64,000 nucleotides of DNA from JAMCRM01 sp035561075 (GCA_035561075.1 DATMYF010000057.1:86498-150497), one strand, 5' to 3'; numbered from the stretch's first letter, positions 29,104 to 38,243 are shown. A program made the numbers and translations. Notes: generated by a model not told the origin, from the sequence alone.

Positions 29104-30300
29104 TTACTTCAGGATTTCCACGGCCTTCTTGAGCAGCGGGTCTTCCTCGGGCTTTCGCTGCGGCTCGGGGGCCTCGGGCAGCGGTTCCCCTCGATCGTCC
29201 AGGTCAATCTGGGCTTCGGGCTCGTTCACGACCACGCTGGGGGTCACTCCAGTGTCCTGAATCGCCTTGCCGCTGGGCGAGTAGTACTTGGCAACGGAGA
29301 GGATGATGGCACCGCCATCGTCCATGGTGATGGCCCTCCGCAGGGATGCGTCACCGTAGGTGCGCTCCCCTACTACCTGCGCCCGCTTGCTGTCGAGCAG
29401 CGCCGCCGCCGCGATTTCGGCACCTTCTGCCGTCCCGCGGTTGGTGATCACCGCAAGTGGCAGCGTGGTTACGCCTTTGGCCGGGTCAGCCTCGAAATTC
29501 TTGCGCGGCACGCGCTGCCCCTGAAGGTAGGTAATCAATCCCTTCTCGACAAACAGATTTGCCAGAGCAACGCCTTCCTCGGGAGAACCGACGGCTGTGT
29601 TGCGCAGGTCCAGAATCAGCTTTTTGGCCCCTTCACCCTGCAGTTTCTTAAGCGCCCCGGCCACTTCCTTCACCTTGCCAGTCGCCAGGGTCTCCGGACG
29701 GATGTACCCGATCTGTTCCGGCATCATACGCGCGCTCACCGGAGGATAGGTGATGGCGGCGCGGGTCAGTGACACCTTCTGGGGCTCCGGGCGCCGAACC
29801 CGGATCACGGTGAGATCCACGGAACTGCCTGCCTCGCCGTCCATCAGCATGCTGGCATAGGCCAGCGGCATATCGCGGGTAGCAATGCCCTTAATCGTCT
29901 CGATCATATCCTGCGGGCCGATCCCCGCCTTGGCGGCAGGCGACCCTGGTACGACCCCGACAACCCCGACGTAACCGAACTTCTTGGATAGGACCAGCCC
30001 TACCCCCGCCTTCGCCACGTCCTTGTTCTTCAGGTAGTCCTTGTACTGGTCGGAGTTCAGATAACTGGCGAAGGGGTCAATGGACTCAAGCAGCCCGTTC
30101 AAAGCCCCGAGGGTGACACTCTTTATGTCAGGCTCTTCAACGTATTCGCTTTTGATGCGGGAAAGCACCTCGGTGTAAACACCGATATGCGGGTAAGCGC
30201 CGTTGGTGTTGGCGGTCTTGCCCAGCACCGTGCCAAGCAGCAGCAGCAGTACGATACACGTGGAGCCCATCACCACGAGAAATTTGATTCGGCTGTTCAT
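29104..30300 (-). CDS. S41 (CtpA-type) protease homologue with both catalytic residues replaced
   Basis: The 398-residue protein has an N-terminal membrane anchor (about 7-26), an N-terminal helical region, a PDZ domain (about 95-170; GVVGVVPGSPAAKAGIGPQD) and an S41 core (about 190-355). In active CtpA enzymes the motif GxASASE holds the serine and TYGKG holds the lysine 25 residues later. Here they read GTAEGAE and TYGDAS, so E292 replaces Ser and D317 replaces Lys. The fold otherwise looks intact, including LDLRN. The product is probably a non-proteolytic PDZ binder or adaptor in the periplasm. The C-terminal tail is acidic and proline-rich. Confidence 0.88.
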   Translation of the reverse strand: MNSRIKFLVVMGSTCIVLLLLLGTVLGKTANTNGAYPHIGVYTEVLSRIKSEYVEEPDIKSVTLGALNGLLESIDPFASYLNSDQYKDYLKNKDVAKAGVGLVLSKKFGYVGVVGVVPGSPAAKAGIGPQDMIETIKGIATRDMPLAYASMLMDGEAGSSVDLTVIRVRRPEPQKVSLTRAAITYPPVSARMMPEQIGYIRPETLATGKVKEVAGALKKLQGEGAKKLILDLRNTAVGSPEEGVALANLFVEKGLITYLQGQRVPRKNFEADPAKGVTTLPLAVITNRGTAEGAEIAAAALLDSKRAQVVGERTYGDASLRRAITMDDGGAIILSVAKYYSPSGKAIQDTGVTPSVVVNEPEAQIDLDDRGEPLPEAPEPQRKPEEDPLLKKAVEILK

Positions 30301-30329
30301 ATATTCTGGATTCCGGTAGCTCTTCGGCT

Positions 30330-30335
30330 ATTATA
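30330..30335 (-). promoter_or_regulatory. -10 box of the S41-like gene
   Basis: A perfect TATAAT on the minus strand ends 29 nt before the ATG at 30300. I find no good -35 element at 16-18 nt. Confidence 0.45.
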
Positions 30336-30407
30336 CGCCGGACTCTCGCGCGGCGCCCCTGACGGTTTGATGCCCGGGAGCCGGAAGCGGTTGCCGTGAC
30401 TCGCCAG

Positions 30408-31385
30408 CTACTCTACCGGCGCGTAGTATCCCATGCGCCACGCCGCACGTAGGGAGGGGAGCCCCCTCGGCTGCACGATCTTCACCTGCACCCGACGGTA
30501 CTTGCCGTCACGTTGCTGGTTGCCGGGCGTATAGCCCAGAATGTAGCGGTTCCTGAGTTCTACCCCGATCTTGGCGGCCACGTCGGGCAGTTCATTGATG
30601 TTATCCACGGGAAAGTGGCGACCGCCGGTCTGCTCGGCCATGCTGCTGAGCAGGCCTGGGCCGGAGAGTTCCTCGGCGCTGCGGCTGCGCGCACCAAGGC
30701 TCTCGAAAATACCGATGGCGTAGATGAGGGAGTCGCTCTCGCGCACCAGCGTGCGCACCTCGCCCTCCGTGTAGCGGCTGCTGTTATCGCCGCCGTCCGA
30801 GAGAATTAGCAGGGCCTTGCGCGCCTTCTTCGACTTCTTCATCTCGTTCAGCGCCATGTACACCGCATCGAGCAGCGCCGTACGGCCTTTCGACTGCGAA
30901 AAGGCAAGCCGGTTTTGAATCTCTTCCGCGCTGCTGGTGAGGGGGGTAGCCAGCCGCGGCCGTTCATTGAACTCCACCAGGAAGAACTCGTCTTCGGGGT
31001 TGGCGGACCGGAAGAACTGGGCGGCCGCCTGGCGGGACTTGCGCAGTTTCTCTCCCATGCTGCCGCTGACATCGAAAACGAGCCCTACCGCGAGCGGGGC
31101 ATCATCGGCCGCGAACTGGGTGATGGTCTGCTCGACTTTATCCTCGAAAACCTTGAAATGTTCCTGTTCAAGCCCCGTAACGGGCCTGTTGAGCGGATCC
31201 GTGACGGTGACGGGGATCAGGACCAGAGTGGTATCGACGCGGATGTTGGAACGAGGCTGGGTGCCCTGCCCGGGTTCGGGAGCCCGCGGACGGCGCGGGA
31301 TTTCAACGTTCTGCGCAATCCCAATCCCGGCGACTCCCGCCAGCGCCAACCCAATTACCAGGACTCCTGCGGCTCCGGCGCGCAT
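30408..31385 (-). CDS. Secreted von Willebrand factor A protein, acidobacterial type
   Basis: This protein (325 residues from ATG 31385; a GTG at 31397 is possible) has a signal peptide (about 1-25). A beta region follows with the family-typical VTVTDPLNRPVTGLEQEHFKVFEDKVEQ pattern, of which the FKVFED core is characteristic. The VWA domain contains the metal-binding motif DVSGSMG and later SDGGDNSS. The C-terminus has the family RYILGYTP stretch. It is probably a secreted or surface adhesion or scaffold protein. GGTGG about 7 nt upstream supports the ATG. It is divergent from the cysteine desulfurase gene. Confidence 0.9.
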   Translation of the reverse strand: MRAGAAGVLVIGLALAGVAGIGIAQNVEIPRRPRAPEPGQGTQPRSNIRVDTTLVLIPVTVTDPLNRPVTGLEQEHFKVFEDKVEQTITQFAADDAPLAVGLVFDVSGSMGEKLRKSRQAAAQFFRSANPEDEFFLVEFNERPRLATPLTSSAEEIQNRLAFSQSKGRTALLDAVYMALNEMKKSKKARKALLILSDGGDNSSRYTEGEVRTLVRESDSLIYAIGIFESLGARSRSAEELSGPGLLSSMAEQTGGRHFPVDNINELPDVAAKIGVELRNRYILGYTPGNQQRDGKYRRVQVKIVQPRGLPSLRAAWRMGYYAPVE

Positions 31386-31441
31386 GGTGTGGCCCACCTC
31401 ACGCCAAATCTTATCACGCCGGAGAAGCGCCGGCGACGCCC

Positions 31442-31447
31442 TATACT
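31442..31447 (+). promoter_or_regulatory. -10 box of the cysteine desulfurase gene (leaderless type)
   Basis: TATACT ends 6 nt before the ATG at 31454, with no Shine-Dalgarno sequence between. The expected transcription start falls on or next to the A of the ATG. Confidence 0.45.
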
Positions 31448-31453
31448 GGTCCT

Positions 31454-32590
31454 ATGCCCGTAAGCGCGGCCGAATTCATCTACCTCGACTACAACGCCAG
31501 CACCCCGTTGGCGCCGGAGGTTGCGGAACTCATCGCCCGTCTCGCGGCGGGGCCGTTCGGGAATCCGTCGAGCAGTCACTGGGCCGGGTGTCCGGCGCGG
31601 GAAGCCGTGGAGCGCGCCCGTGCCCAGGTAGCAGCGCTCGCCGGCTGCTCGCCCGGCGAGATCGTCTTCACCAGCGGTGGCAGCGAGGCGAACAATCACG
31701 CCATTAAAGGTGTTTGGTTCGCATCCGGCCGGCCGGACGGCCACATCGTGACTACGCAGGTCGAGCATCCGGCGGTCCTCGAACCCTGCCGTTTTCTGGA
31801 ACGCCTGGGCGCGTCTGTAACATATGTTGCCGTGGATGGCTACGGCCGCGTGGATCCCGACGATATCCGCCGTGCCCTCACCGCCCGTACGGTGCTGGTT
31901 TCCGTGATGCACGCTAATAACGAGGTAGGGACCATGCAGCCGGTGGCGGAAATCGCGCGTGTGGCGCACGAGCACGGCGTCCTGTTCCACACCGACGCGG
32001 CCCAGTCGATGGGCAAAATTTCGGCTACCGCGGCAGTCACCGGCGCCGACCTGCTCTCCATCGCGGGCCACAAACTTTACGCCCCCAAAGGCGTCGGAGC
32101 GCTCTACATCCGGAAGGGCGTAGTACTCGAATCGCTGGTCCACGGAGCCGGACATGAAGGCGGCCGCCGCGCCGGAACCGAAAACATCCTGCTCGACGCC
32201 GCCCTGGGAGCCGCCTGCGACCTCGCGCATCCGTGGCTCGATTCGACCGCCGCGCGCGACCTCCGCGACCGCCTCTGGCAGCTATTAAAAGCGCGATTCG
32301 GGGACGCCGTCGTCCTCCACGGCCACCCGACCGAACGCCTGCCGAACACGCTCAACGTGGGTTTCCGCGGCACCCCCGGATCCGCCATCCTCGAACGTGT
32401 TCCCGAGATTGCCGCTTCGACGGGTTCGGCATGCCACACCGGCGAGGTGACGCTCTCCCCCGTCCTTCAGGCCATGCACGTCGCCCCGGAAACCGGGATG
32501 GGTGCCATTCGCTTCAGCCTTGGCCGCCCCACTAGCGCCGCCGAAATCGATCGCACCGTGGAACTCCTGGCCGCCCGGGTTCACTTTTGA
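31454..32590 (+). CDS. Cysteine desulfurase (IscS/NifS family)
   Basis: This 378-residue class V PLP aminotransferase has the signatures YLDYNASTP near the N-terminus, TSGGSEANNHA, HTDAAQSMG, the PLP lysine in SIAGHKLYAPKG (K207) and the catalytic cysteine in STGSACHTG (C327). It removes sulfur from cysteine as a persulfide for iron-sulfur clusters, thiolation or other sulfur transfer. No iscU, sufB or mnmA-like gene lies next to it, so the acceptor pathway is not shown. It uses a leaderless-type start. Confidence 0.93.
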   Translation: MPVSAAEFIYLDYNASTPLAPEVAELIARLAAGPFGNPSSSHWAGCPAREAVERARAQVAALAGCSPGEIVFTSGGSEANNHAIKGVWFASGRPDGHIVTTQVEHPAVLEPCRFLERLGASVTYVAVDGYGRVDPDDIRRALTARTVLVSVMHANNEVGTMQPVAEIARVAHEHGVLFHTDAAQSMGKISATAAVTGADLLSIAGHKLYAPKGVGALYIRKGVVLESLVHGAGHEGGRRAGTENILLDAALGAACDLAHPWLDSTAARDLRDRLWQLLKARFGDAVVLHGHPTERLPNTLNVGFRGTPGSAILERVPEIAASTGSACHTGEVTLSPVLQAMHVAPETGMGAIRFSLGRPTSAAEIDRTVELLAARVHF

Positions 32591-32637
32591 GTTGCTGCTA
32601 CAATATCTCCTTTAGAATCCTCTACTGAAAGGTCCCC

Positions 32638-33723
32638 TTGTCACCCTCGTTCGCAGATCGCGCGGGCCGTTGGTTCCTCAATTCAGGCATTCAGGAACCG
32701 GGAGGCGGCGTCGCGCGGTACTTCCGCACAGATATCGGACGCAACAACCCGATCTCCACTGAGATAACCGGCTACGCCGTGAGTACCCTGGTCTACCTGC
32801 ACGCCCTCACCGGGGAACGCGAGTTTCTGGAGCGCGCCACTCTGGGCGCCCGGTTTCTGGCCCGCGTGGCCTGGGACGCCGCCCTCGACGCCATCCCCTA
32901 CGAGTATGGGCCGTCGCTCAACGGCGGCGGGCCGATGGCGTACTTCTTCGATTCCGGCATTATCGTTCGCGCTCTGCTGGCGGCCTGGCGGGCAACCGGC
33001 GAAGCGGAATTCCTCGACGCCGCCGAACGCTGCGGCCGCGCCATGCTGCGCGATTTTCACGCCGGGCAGAGCGAGTTCCACCCCATCCTGAGCCTGCCGG
33101 ACAAGCGCCCCACCCCGCGTGACGAACGCTGGTCGCGCTCGGTCGGCTGCTACCAGTTGAAGGCCGCGATGGCATGGCATGATCTCGCCGAGGCTACCGG
33201 CAAGTCGGAATTCCGGGAGCCCTACTGCCGCGTGCTGGCGGAATCGCTGCGCACACACGCGGAGTTCCTGCCCGGCAACCCGGATCCTCTCAAGGTGATG
33301 GACCGGCTGCACGCGTATTCGTATTTTCTGGAGGGCATGCTTCCCTGCGCTTCGGAAGCGGACTGCGTCACGGCCACCCGCGAAGCTATCGCGCGTGTGG
33401 CGGGGTACCTGCGCGAAATCGGACCTCGGTTCGAACGCTCCGACGTCTACGCGCAATTGCTTCGCGCGCGCCTCTTCGCGGATTGGAACGGCGCGGTGCC
33501 GCTCGATGAGGAAGCCGCCTCCTGGGAGGCCGGGCGCCTTGCCGGCTTCCAGTGCCAGCATCGCGATCCGCGCCTCGACGGAGGTTTCTGGTTCGGACGC
33601 CGCGGCTCCGAGTGCCTGCCCTACATCAATCCGGTTTCGACGGGCTTCGCCCTGCAGGCGCTCGCCATGTGGCAGCAGCACCAAGAAGGCGACCGCCGCA
33701 CGTTTCGCCACCTGCTGATCTGA
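32638..33723 (+). CDS. Putative six-hairpin (alpha/alpha-barrel) glycosidase-like protein
   Basis: The 361-residue protein has no signal peptide and shows repeated helical-hairpin segments (for example around GYAVSTLVYLHALTGEREFL, FDSGIIVRALLAAWRATGE and YQLKAAMAWHDLAEATGK). This is the look of six-hairpin glycosidase or epimerase folds. I cannot name a family. The start is a TTG with AAAGG 5-6 nt upstream; no better codon fits. Its stop overlaps the glycosyltransferase start (TGATG), so the two probably act on the same polysaccharide or glycan. The glycosidase reading is inferred from pattern only. Confidence 0.65.
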   Translation: MSPSFADRAGRWFLNSGIQEPGGGVARYFRTDIGRNNPISTEITGYAVSTLVYLHALTGEREFLERATLGARFLARVAWDAALDAIPYEYGPSLNGGGPMAYFFDSGIIVRALLAAWRATGEAEFLDAAERCGRAMLRDFHAGQSEFHPILSLPDKRPTPRDERWSRSVGCYQLKAAMAWHDLAEATGKSEFREPYCRVLAESLRTHAEFLPGNPDPLKVMDRLHAYSYFLEGMLPCASEADCVTATREAIARVAGYLREIGPRFERSDVYAQLLRARLFADWNGAVPLDEEAASWEAGRLAGFQCQHRDPRLDGGFWFGRRGSECLPYINPVSTGFALQALAMWQQHQEGDRRTFRHLLI

Positions 33724-35090
33724 TGCTGCGGCGCTTGCGCGGCTTTCTCGGAAGCGGCCCGGAGGCATGGCGCCTGGCGCTGCTTTATGACGCGGCGCGC
33801 TGTGCCGTCCGTCTCGCCCGGACCGCCCGCACGATGTCGCCCGAGCCCTCCCCACTACCAGGCGGCATCTCCGTGGTGATCCCGTCGCGCAACGGTAGGC
33901 CGCTGCTCGAAGCGCAACTTCCCGGCCTGATTCGGGAACTTGCCGGCTTCCGCGCGGAGATTATCGTAGTGGACAACGGCTCGGACGATGGCACCCGCGC
34001 CTGGCTCGAGCGCGAATACCCGTCGATCGCCGTGGATGAGAGCCCCGCCCCGCTCTCCTTCGCCCGCGCGGTGAACCGGGGGATCCGGCGCGCCCGCTAC
34101 TCCCACGTCTTCCTGTTGAACAACGACATGATTCTGGAGTCGGGCTTCTTCGCCCCGCTGGTGCGGGCCTTCGACGCCGTCCCGGACCTCTTCTGCGCTA
34201 CTGCTCAGATCTTTTTCCCGCCCGGCGCGCGCCGTGAGGAGACCGGCAAGGCGGTGATAACCCAGCCCACCCCCGAGGACTTCCCGGTGCGCTGCGAGGA
34301 GCCGCTGCCTGGGGAAGACCTCTCCTGGGTGCTCTATGGAAGCGGCGGCTGCTCCTTATACGACGCCGCCAAACTGCGCTTCCTCGGCTGCGTAAACGAG
34401 ATTTTCGAGCCTGCCTACGTGGAAGATCTCGACCTCGGCTACCGAGCCTGGCAGCGCGGCTGGCCGAGCATCTTCGCCTGCGGCGCGCGACTGGAGCATC
34501 GGCACCGCGCCACCACCTCCCGCTATTTCACGGCCGCCGAACTGGATCGCATTCTCGAAATCAACTACCTCCGATTCCTGGCGACCGCAGTCTCGTCGCC
34601 CACCGTCTTCCGCCGTTTGTGGCGCCAGGCGATCTACCGGCTGAAACTGCAACGAAACGCGCACGCGCTGGCCTCAGCGCTCGGAATCCTTGCCTCCGCC
34701 GGACACGTGCCGGAGGCGCTTTACCGTGAGGACCTGTTCCTGGCGCTCACGAGCGGCGACGTGGCCGTTTTCCCAGGTCACCCGGCGCGCGGCACCCCGG
34801 TGCTGCTGGAGGCCTCGGCTTGCGTGCCAATTGCAACTCCGCATGGCTCGGCGTCGGCATACGATCGCGTGCTGGTGGCGTTTTCGGAACACCTCGCGAC
34901 GCCCGGTCCCGAGACGCTGGCGTGTTTTGTTGAAATTGTGCTGGTGCGGCGGCGGGAAGGCGGCGCCTCCACGGCATTCCGCGCGGCGCTCCAGCAGACA
35001 GTTCGGAAATGGCGTCCGGGAACGGCGCGGCTTGAAGGTGCGGGGATGGCGCAATACGCCGGAGACTGTGCGCCGGCAGTGTTGAGGTGA
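33723..35090 (+). CDS. Family 2 glycosyltransferase
   Basis: The 455-residue protein has a GT2 (GT-A fold) domain at about 45-300: SVVIPSRNGRPLLEAQLPGL, EIIVVDNGSDDGTRAWL, the metal-binding-like LLNNDMILESGFF, and YVEDLDLGYRAWQRGW with the acidic catalytic-base region. This resembles rhamnosyltransferase-type GT2 enzymes. The remaining 150 residues are helical and of unknown role. It acts on the cytoplasmic side of the membrane using nucleotide sugars. ATG 33723 shares one base with the stop of the preceding gene. The frame is open further upstream, but only antiparallel to the glycosidase-like gene. Confidence 0.88.
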   Translation: MLRRLRGFLGSGPEAWRLALLYDAARCAVRLARTARTMSPEPSPLPGGISVVIPSRNGRPLLEAQLPGLIRELAGFRAEIIVVDNGSDDGTRAWLEREYPSIAVDESPAPLSFARAVNRGIRRARYSHVFLLNNDMILESGFFAPLVRAFDAVPDLFCATAQIFFPPGARREETGKAVITQPTPEDFPVRCEEPLPGEDLSWVLYGSGGCSLYDAAKLRFLGCVNEIFEPAYVEDLDLGYRAWQRGWPSIFACGARLEHRHRATTSRYFTAAELDRILEINYLRFLATAVSSPTVFRRLWRQAIYRLKLQRNAHALASALGILASAGHVPEALYREDLFLALTSGDVAVFPGHPARGTPVLLEASACVPIATPHGSASAYDRVLVAFSEHLATPGPETLACFVEIVLVRRREGGASTAFRAALQQTVRKWRPGTARLEGAGMAQYAGDCAPAVLR

Positions 35091-35096
35091 TCCGCC

Positions 35097-35489
35097 TTAC
35101 ATCATGACGGGGCGCGCTTCCTGCACGGTCGTGACGGCATGCTGGAACGTTCGCGCACCCTGGGTGCGGAATTCGTAGCGCTCGATGGCTACGGCCGCCC
35201 CTTCCTCGGTGCTGCGGATGACGCAGCCGTAAATCATGAGCTTCATGGGGCAGACATCGTTCAACAGAGCGGGCCAGTTGATCGACAGCTCGATGGGCAG
35301 GCCGGCGCTTAACTGCATCTGGGTAGTGATCCACACGCCGCTGCTGCTGATGTTCAGCGTCCGCCCGACGCCTGTCTCGGCGATCCGGTGCCCATAAAGC
35401 AGGCGGTAGCGCACTTCCTGTTCGATACGGAACCGCCGCTTCGCGCGCCGCTCGTCCTTGCCGTCTTTTCCGAACTCCGCGTCAGTCAT
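35097..35489 (-). CDS. PilZ domain protein
   Basis: This 130-residue protein carries a PilZ domain: an N-terminal arginine motif (RRAKRRFRIEQEVRYRLL) and the turn motif NISSSGVWITT. PilZ domains bind cyclic di-GMP and alter motility, polysaccharide export or enzyme activity. The canonical second motif is D/NxSxxG; here N-I-S-S-S-G fits. It is convergent with the GT2 gene 6 nt away, so a link to polysaccharide output is possible but not shown. Confidence 0.85.
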   Translation of the reverse strand: MTDAEFGKDGKDERRAKRRFRIEQEVRYRLLYGHRIAETGVGRTLNISSSGVWITTQMQLSAGLPIELSINWPALLNDVCPMKLMIYGCVIRSTEEGAAVAIERYEFRTQGARTFQHAVTTVQEARPVMM

Positions 35490-35559
35490 GTAGTTCTCGC
35501 TGACCAGAAGCTACCATCCACTGACGCGTGCCTCAATATATACTTTGGTTAACCGACCC

Positions 35560-36939
35560 CTAATAACCGAAACTGACGGGCCCCGTACGGGCCGTTCCGG
35601 CCGCGTTGACCAGCTCGACTTCAACGGTTTCAATCCGCTCGGCTGCACCGGTAACCGGGAAGATAGCCCGCAGCAGAAAAGTGCCGCCGGCCGCTCCTTC
35701 CGCGAAATAGCGCCGGAATGCCTCCGCCACTTCTACCCGTATCGCACCGGGCGCCACCGCCACACCGCTTCCGTCGAAAAAGGTGAAGCTGAGCAGGGAA
35801 ATTCCACGGGTGTTGTCAAAACCGTTGATCGTCACCTCCACGGAAGAGGCGCCGCGAACCGCCCGCACGGATCCGACCCCCGCGGGGGCCGGGGCGATCT
35901 CCACCGTGCGTCGCTCGCGGTAGCCGCCGGCTTCCACCGTGAATATCACCGTACCCGCTGTGCTGCCGGTCTGGAATCCCATATATGCGGCGGCGCCGAA
36001 CCGTGCGGCCGTGTCGCCCGGTTCCACCTGAAACGCCGCCTCGCGCCCGCCGGAGGCGAAAAGAATCGCGGGGTCTGCGCCCAGCCCCAGAGATGGTTCG
36101 AACTCCAGCCGCACTACACCTGTAGCGCGGGCACGCGACAATTCGCCGAAGCGCACCGCTACCCTGCCCTGCCGCGCGCTGCGAGGCTCCGGCAACTCCA
36201 GCACGATTTCCGGACGAGGCATCGCCGGTTCGACGGCTGTGGCCCGGAGCGTGAAGCTTCGGCCTCCCACGGCCAGCACGGATTCCGCGATTCCCGCCAC
36301 CGTTGGCGTGCACCGGACCAGCAGGATCACGGTAGCCCCCGGAGCCAGCGCCACTTCCGCCGGGGCATCGCCCGCGAGCGCGAACGCGCCCCCCGATAGC
36401 ACGACCCGCAGGGGAGCAAACGCCGCAGCGCTGCGGTTCGAAAGTGCCAGGCGCCGCTCGATAGACGCGCCTCGTTCAACGGCACCGAAATCCACTACCA
36501 TCCCGGAAGTCAGGGTGCGCCAGCCACCGCCCTCCTCGACCGTCACAACAGGCGCCGCTGTAGCCTGCGCCAGCAGAATCACCGAGAGTGCGTCCGCCCG
36601 CAGGCTGGCACTGTAGGCCCCTACGGCACCCGGATCAAAGCGGACCGTGAAGTCGAGCCACGCGCCCGCCGCCAGCGTCCGGGGCAGCACGGGCGCACCG
36701 GGGATGGAGAAGCCGGTCCCCGCAATGCTGAGGGTGGTAATCCGGGCGGCGGCCTGACCGGTATTTTTCAGCCTGAAGCGCACCTCGATGGAATCGCCCG
36801 CGGGAACGCTGCCCATCTGGAACTGGTTCGCAACCTGCTGTCCCGGTTCCACCGTGAACAGCGCTACCTGGGCCGGCGCAAGCACCGCCCCCGCGAGCGC
36901 CAGGACCGCCAGCCGCGCCCATAGTTCGCCGTTCTTCAT
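35560..36939 (-). CDS. Secreted beta-sandwich protein with ASH/choice-of-anchor repeats
   Basis: The 459-residue protein has a signal peptide (about 1-23). Tandem immunoglobulin-like segments of the ASPM/SPD-2/Hydin type follow: FRLKNTGQAAARITTLSIAG near residue 50, and LALSNRSAAAFAPLRVVLSGG near 160. Several further beta domains extend to the C-terminus. It has no enzyme motif. It probably mediates surface or periplasmic binding. Its ATG overlaps the stop of the upstream gene by 4 nt, so the two are translated together. Confidence 0.7.
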   Translation of the reverse strand: MKNGELWARLAVLALAGAVLAPAQVALFTVEPGQQVANQFQMGSVPAGDSIEVRFRLKNTGQAAARITTLSIAGTGFSIPGAPVLPRTLAAGAWLDFTVRFDPGAVGAYSASLRADALSVILLAQATAAPVVTVEEGGGWRTLTSGMVVDFGAVERGASIERRLALSNRSAAAFAPLRVVLSGGAFALAGDAPAEVALAPGATVILLVRCTPTVAGIAESVLAVGGRSFTLRATAVEPAMPRPEIVLELPEPRSARQGRVAVRFGELSRARATGVVRLEFEPSLGLGADPAILFASGGREAAFQVEPGDTAARFGAAAYMGFQTGSTAGTVIFTVEAGGYRERRTVEIAPAPAGVGSVRAVRGASSVEVTINGFDNTRGISLLSFTFFDGSGVAVAPGAIRVEVAEAFRRYFAEGAAGGTFLLRAIFPVTGAAERIETVEVELVNAAGTARTGPVSFGY

Positions 36940-37511
36940 GGTTTGCCTACGGTAATTGTGGGGATGCCCACGCTTAAAGGAGGCCCGGCCGCGGCGGAAC
37001 CGTCCGAGCCCCCTAAGGTGCCGGCGGCAATGCCGCCTCCGGCTGCCGCCACCAGGAGTATGAGCCACTTCCGGCGCAACCGGCTCGCCGTGTGCACGGG
37101 TACCCCGCCCTTGGCTTCCGAAATGTACTGGAACGAGACCATGCCCGCACGGACCTGCTCCTTCACCACGCTGATCCGGATCTCAAACGGCCCGGGGGTG
37201 CGGTTCAGACGCAGGTTACGGAGGCTGGCGCGTCCGTTCGTGCCGGTGATGGACAACTCGGTGCGGAGTCCGCTTTCGAACGTGCCGCCCGGGCCCTCGT
37301 CGGGCAGCAGGAAGCTGACCGATGCCCCGGGCACGGGATGGCCGGTTTCATCGCTTACCGCAACCGTGAGCGGCCGCATGACGCGGCTGCCGGCAGCATG
37401 GACGGCGCCCTCGCCCTCCAGCACCTTGATTTGCAGTACGGCGATTTGAGCGAGCGCGGCACACGGCAGCGCCAGAACCAGCGCCCTCGCCAGGAACGCG
37501 ACCATTTTCAA
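36936..37511 (-). CDS. Secreted Ig-like protein with C-terminal membrane segment
   Basis: This 191-residue protein has a signal peptide (about 1-22), an Ig-like or carboxypeptidase-regulatory beta-sandwich (about 25-125; GHPVPGASVSFLLPDEGPGG, GRASLRNLRLNRTPG), a basic linker and a transmembrane helix (about 150-166). A short Gly/Pro-rich tail follows, ending GIPTITVGKP. It lies between the PP2C phosphatase (abutting) and the beta-sandwich gene (4-nt overlap). Function is unknown; an anchored surface component is likely. Confidence 0.68.
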   Translation of the reverse strand: MKMVAFLARALVLALPCAALAQIAVLQIKVLEGEGAVHAAGSRVMRPLTVAVSDETGHPVPGASVSFLLPDEGPGGTFESGLRTELSITGTNGRASLRNLRLNRTPGPFEIRISVVKEQVRAGMVSFQYISEAKGGVPVHTASRLRRKWLILLVAAAGGGIAAGTLGGSDGSAAAGPPLSVGIPTITVGKP

Positions 37512-38243
37512 CTAGTGCGCGTCGCCTGCCGGTGCTCTCACCAGAATCACAGTAATGTTGTCGGGCCCGCCGCCCGCGCGCGCCGCTTCGATCAGTCCCC
37601 GGGCCTTGTCATCGAGCGGTCCGCCTGCGTTGCTTCGGAGGATCGCCTCGATATGGGAGCCCTCCACTACGCCGTGCAGTCCGTCGCTCGACATCAGTAG
37701 GAGGGCGCCGGGCTCCAGCCGTATGCAGTAATACCGGATGGTCAGTGGGGAACTGGCGCCGATGGCCATGGTGAGGACGTGCCGCATGGGGTGGTTCCGC
37801 AAACTTTCCTCATCGAGACCCAGCGGGCGGCCCACTTCATTGACCCATGTCTGGTCGTCGGTCACCGGCCGAAAGCCCTCGTGGTCGAGCAGGTATGCGC
37901 GACTGTCCCCCACGCTGGCGATGGCCAACTCACCTCCGAGATCGAGCGCCGCAACCAGCGTCGTGCCCATGCCTTCGAGGGTGGGATCGCTGCCGGCTGC
38001 CTGCATCACCCGCCGATTGGCCTCTTCGACGGCGGCCAGCAGCACCTGGGAATCGCGATGCGCGGCGAACAAAATACATTCCGCCACCGTCTCCACGGCC
38101 AGGCGCGAGGCGCGTTCCCCGGCCCTGGCGCCGCCCATGCCGTCGGCCAGTACATAGAGTCCTAGTTCGGGCTCTATCTGGCAGTAGTCCTCGTTGTTAC
38201 CCCGGACACAGCCTTTGTCGGACATGGCGACTGCTTCGAGCAT
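37512..38243 (-). CDS. PP2C-type Ser/Thr protein phosphatase
   Basis: The 243-residue protein has the PPM/PP2C motifs in order: RGNNEDYCQI, VLADGMGGARAGE (metal-binding aspartate), GMGTTLVAAL, SVGDSRAYLL, LLMSSDGLHGV and GGPDNITVILV. It dephosphorylates Ser/Thr residues in the cytoplasm and is the natural counterpart of Hanks-type kinases such as the one at 48589-51216, though they are not adjacent. A TAAGAT box ends 6 nt before the ATG, giving another leaderless-type start. Confidence 0.94.
   Translation of the reverse strand: MLEAVAMSDKGCVRGNNEDYCQIEPELGLYVLADGMGGARAGERASRLAVETVAECILFAAHRDSQVLLAAVEEANRRVMQAAGSDPTLEGMGTTLVAALDLGGELAIASVGDSRAYLLDHEGFRPVTDDQTWVNEVGRPLGLDEESLRNHPMRHVLTMAIGASSPLTIRYYCIRLEPGALLLMSSDGLHGVVEGSHIEAILRSNAGGPLDDKARGLIEAARAGGGPDNITVILVRAPAGDAH

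Noticed and set aside
31417..31435. 6-bp inverted repeat (CGCCGG / CCGGCG) between the VWA and cysteine desulfurase genes
   Set aside because: It is short and all G/C in a GC-rich genome, so chance is likely.
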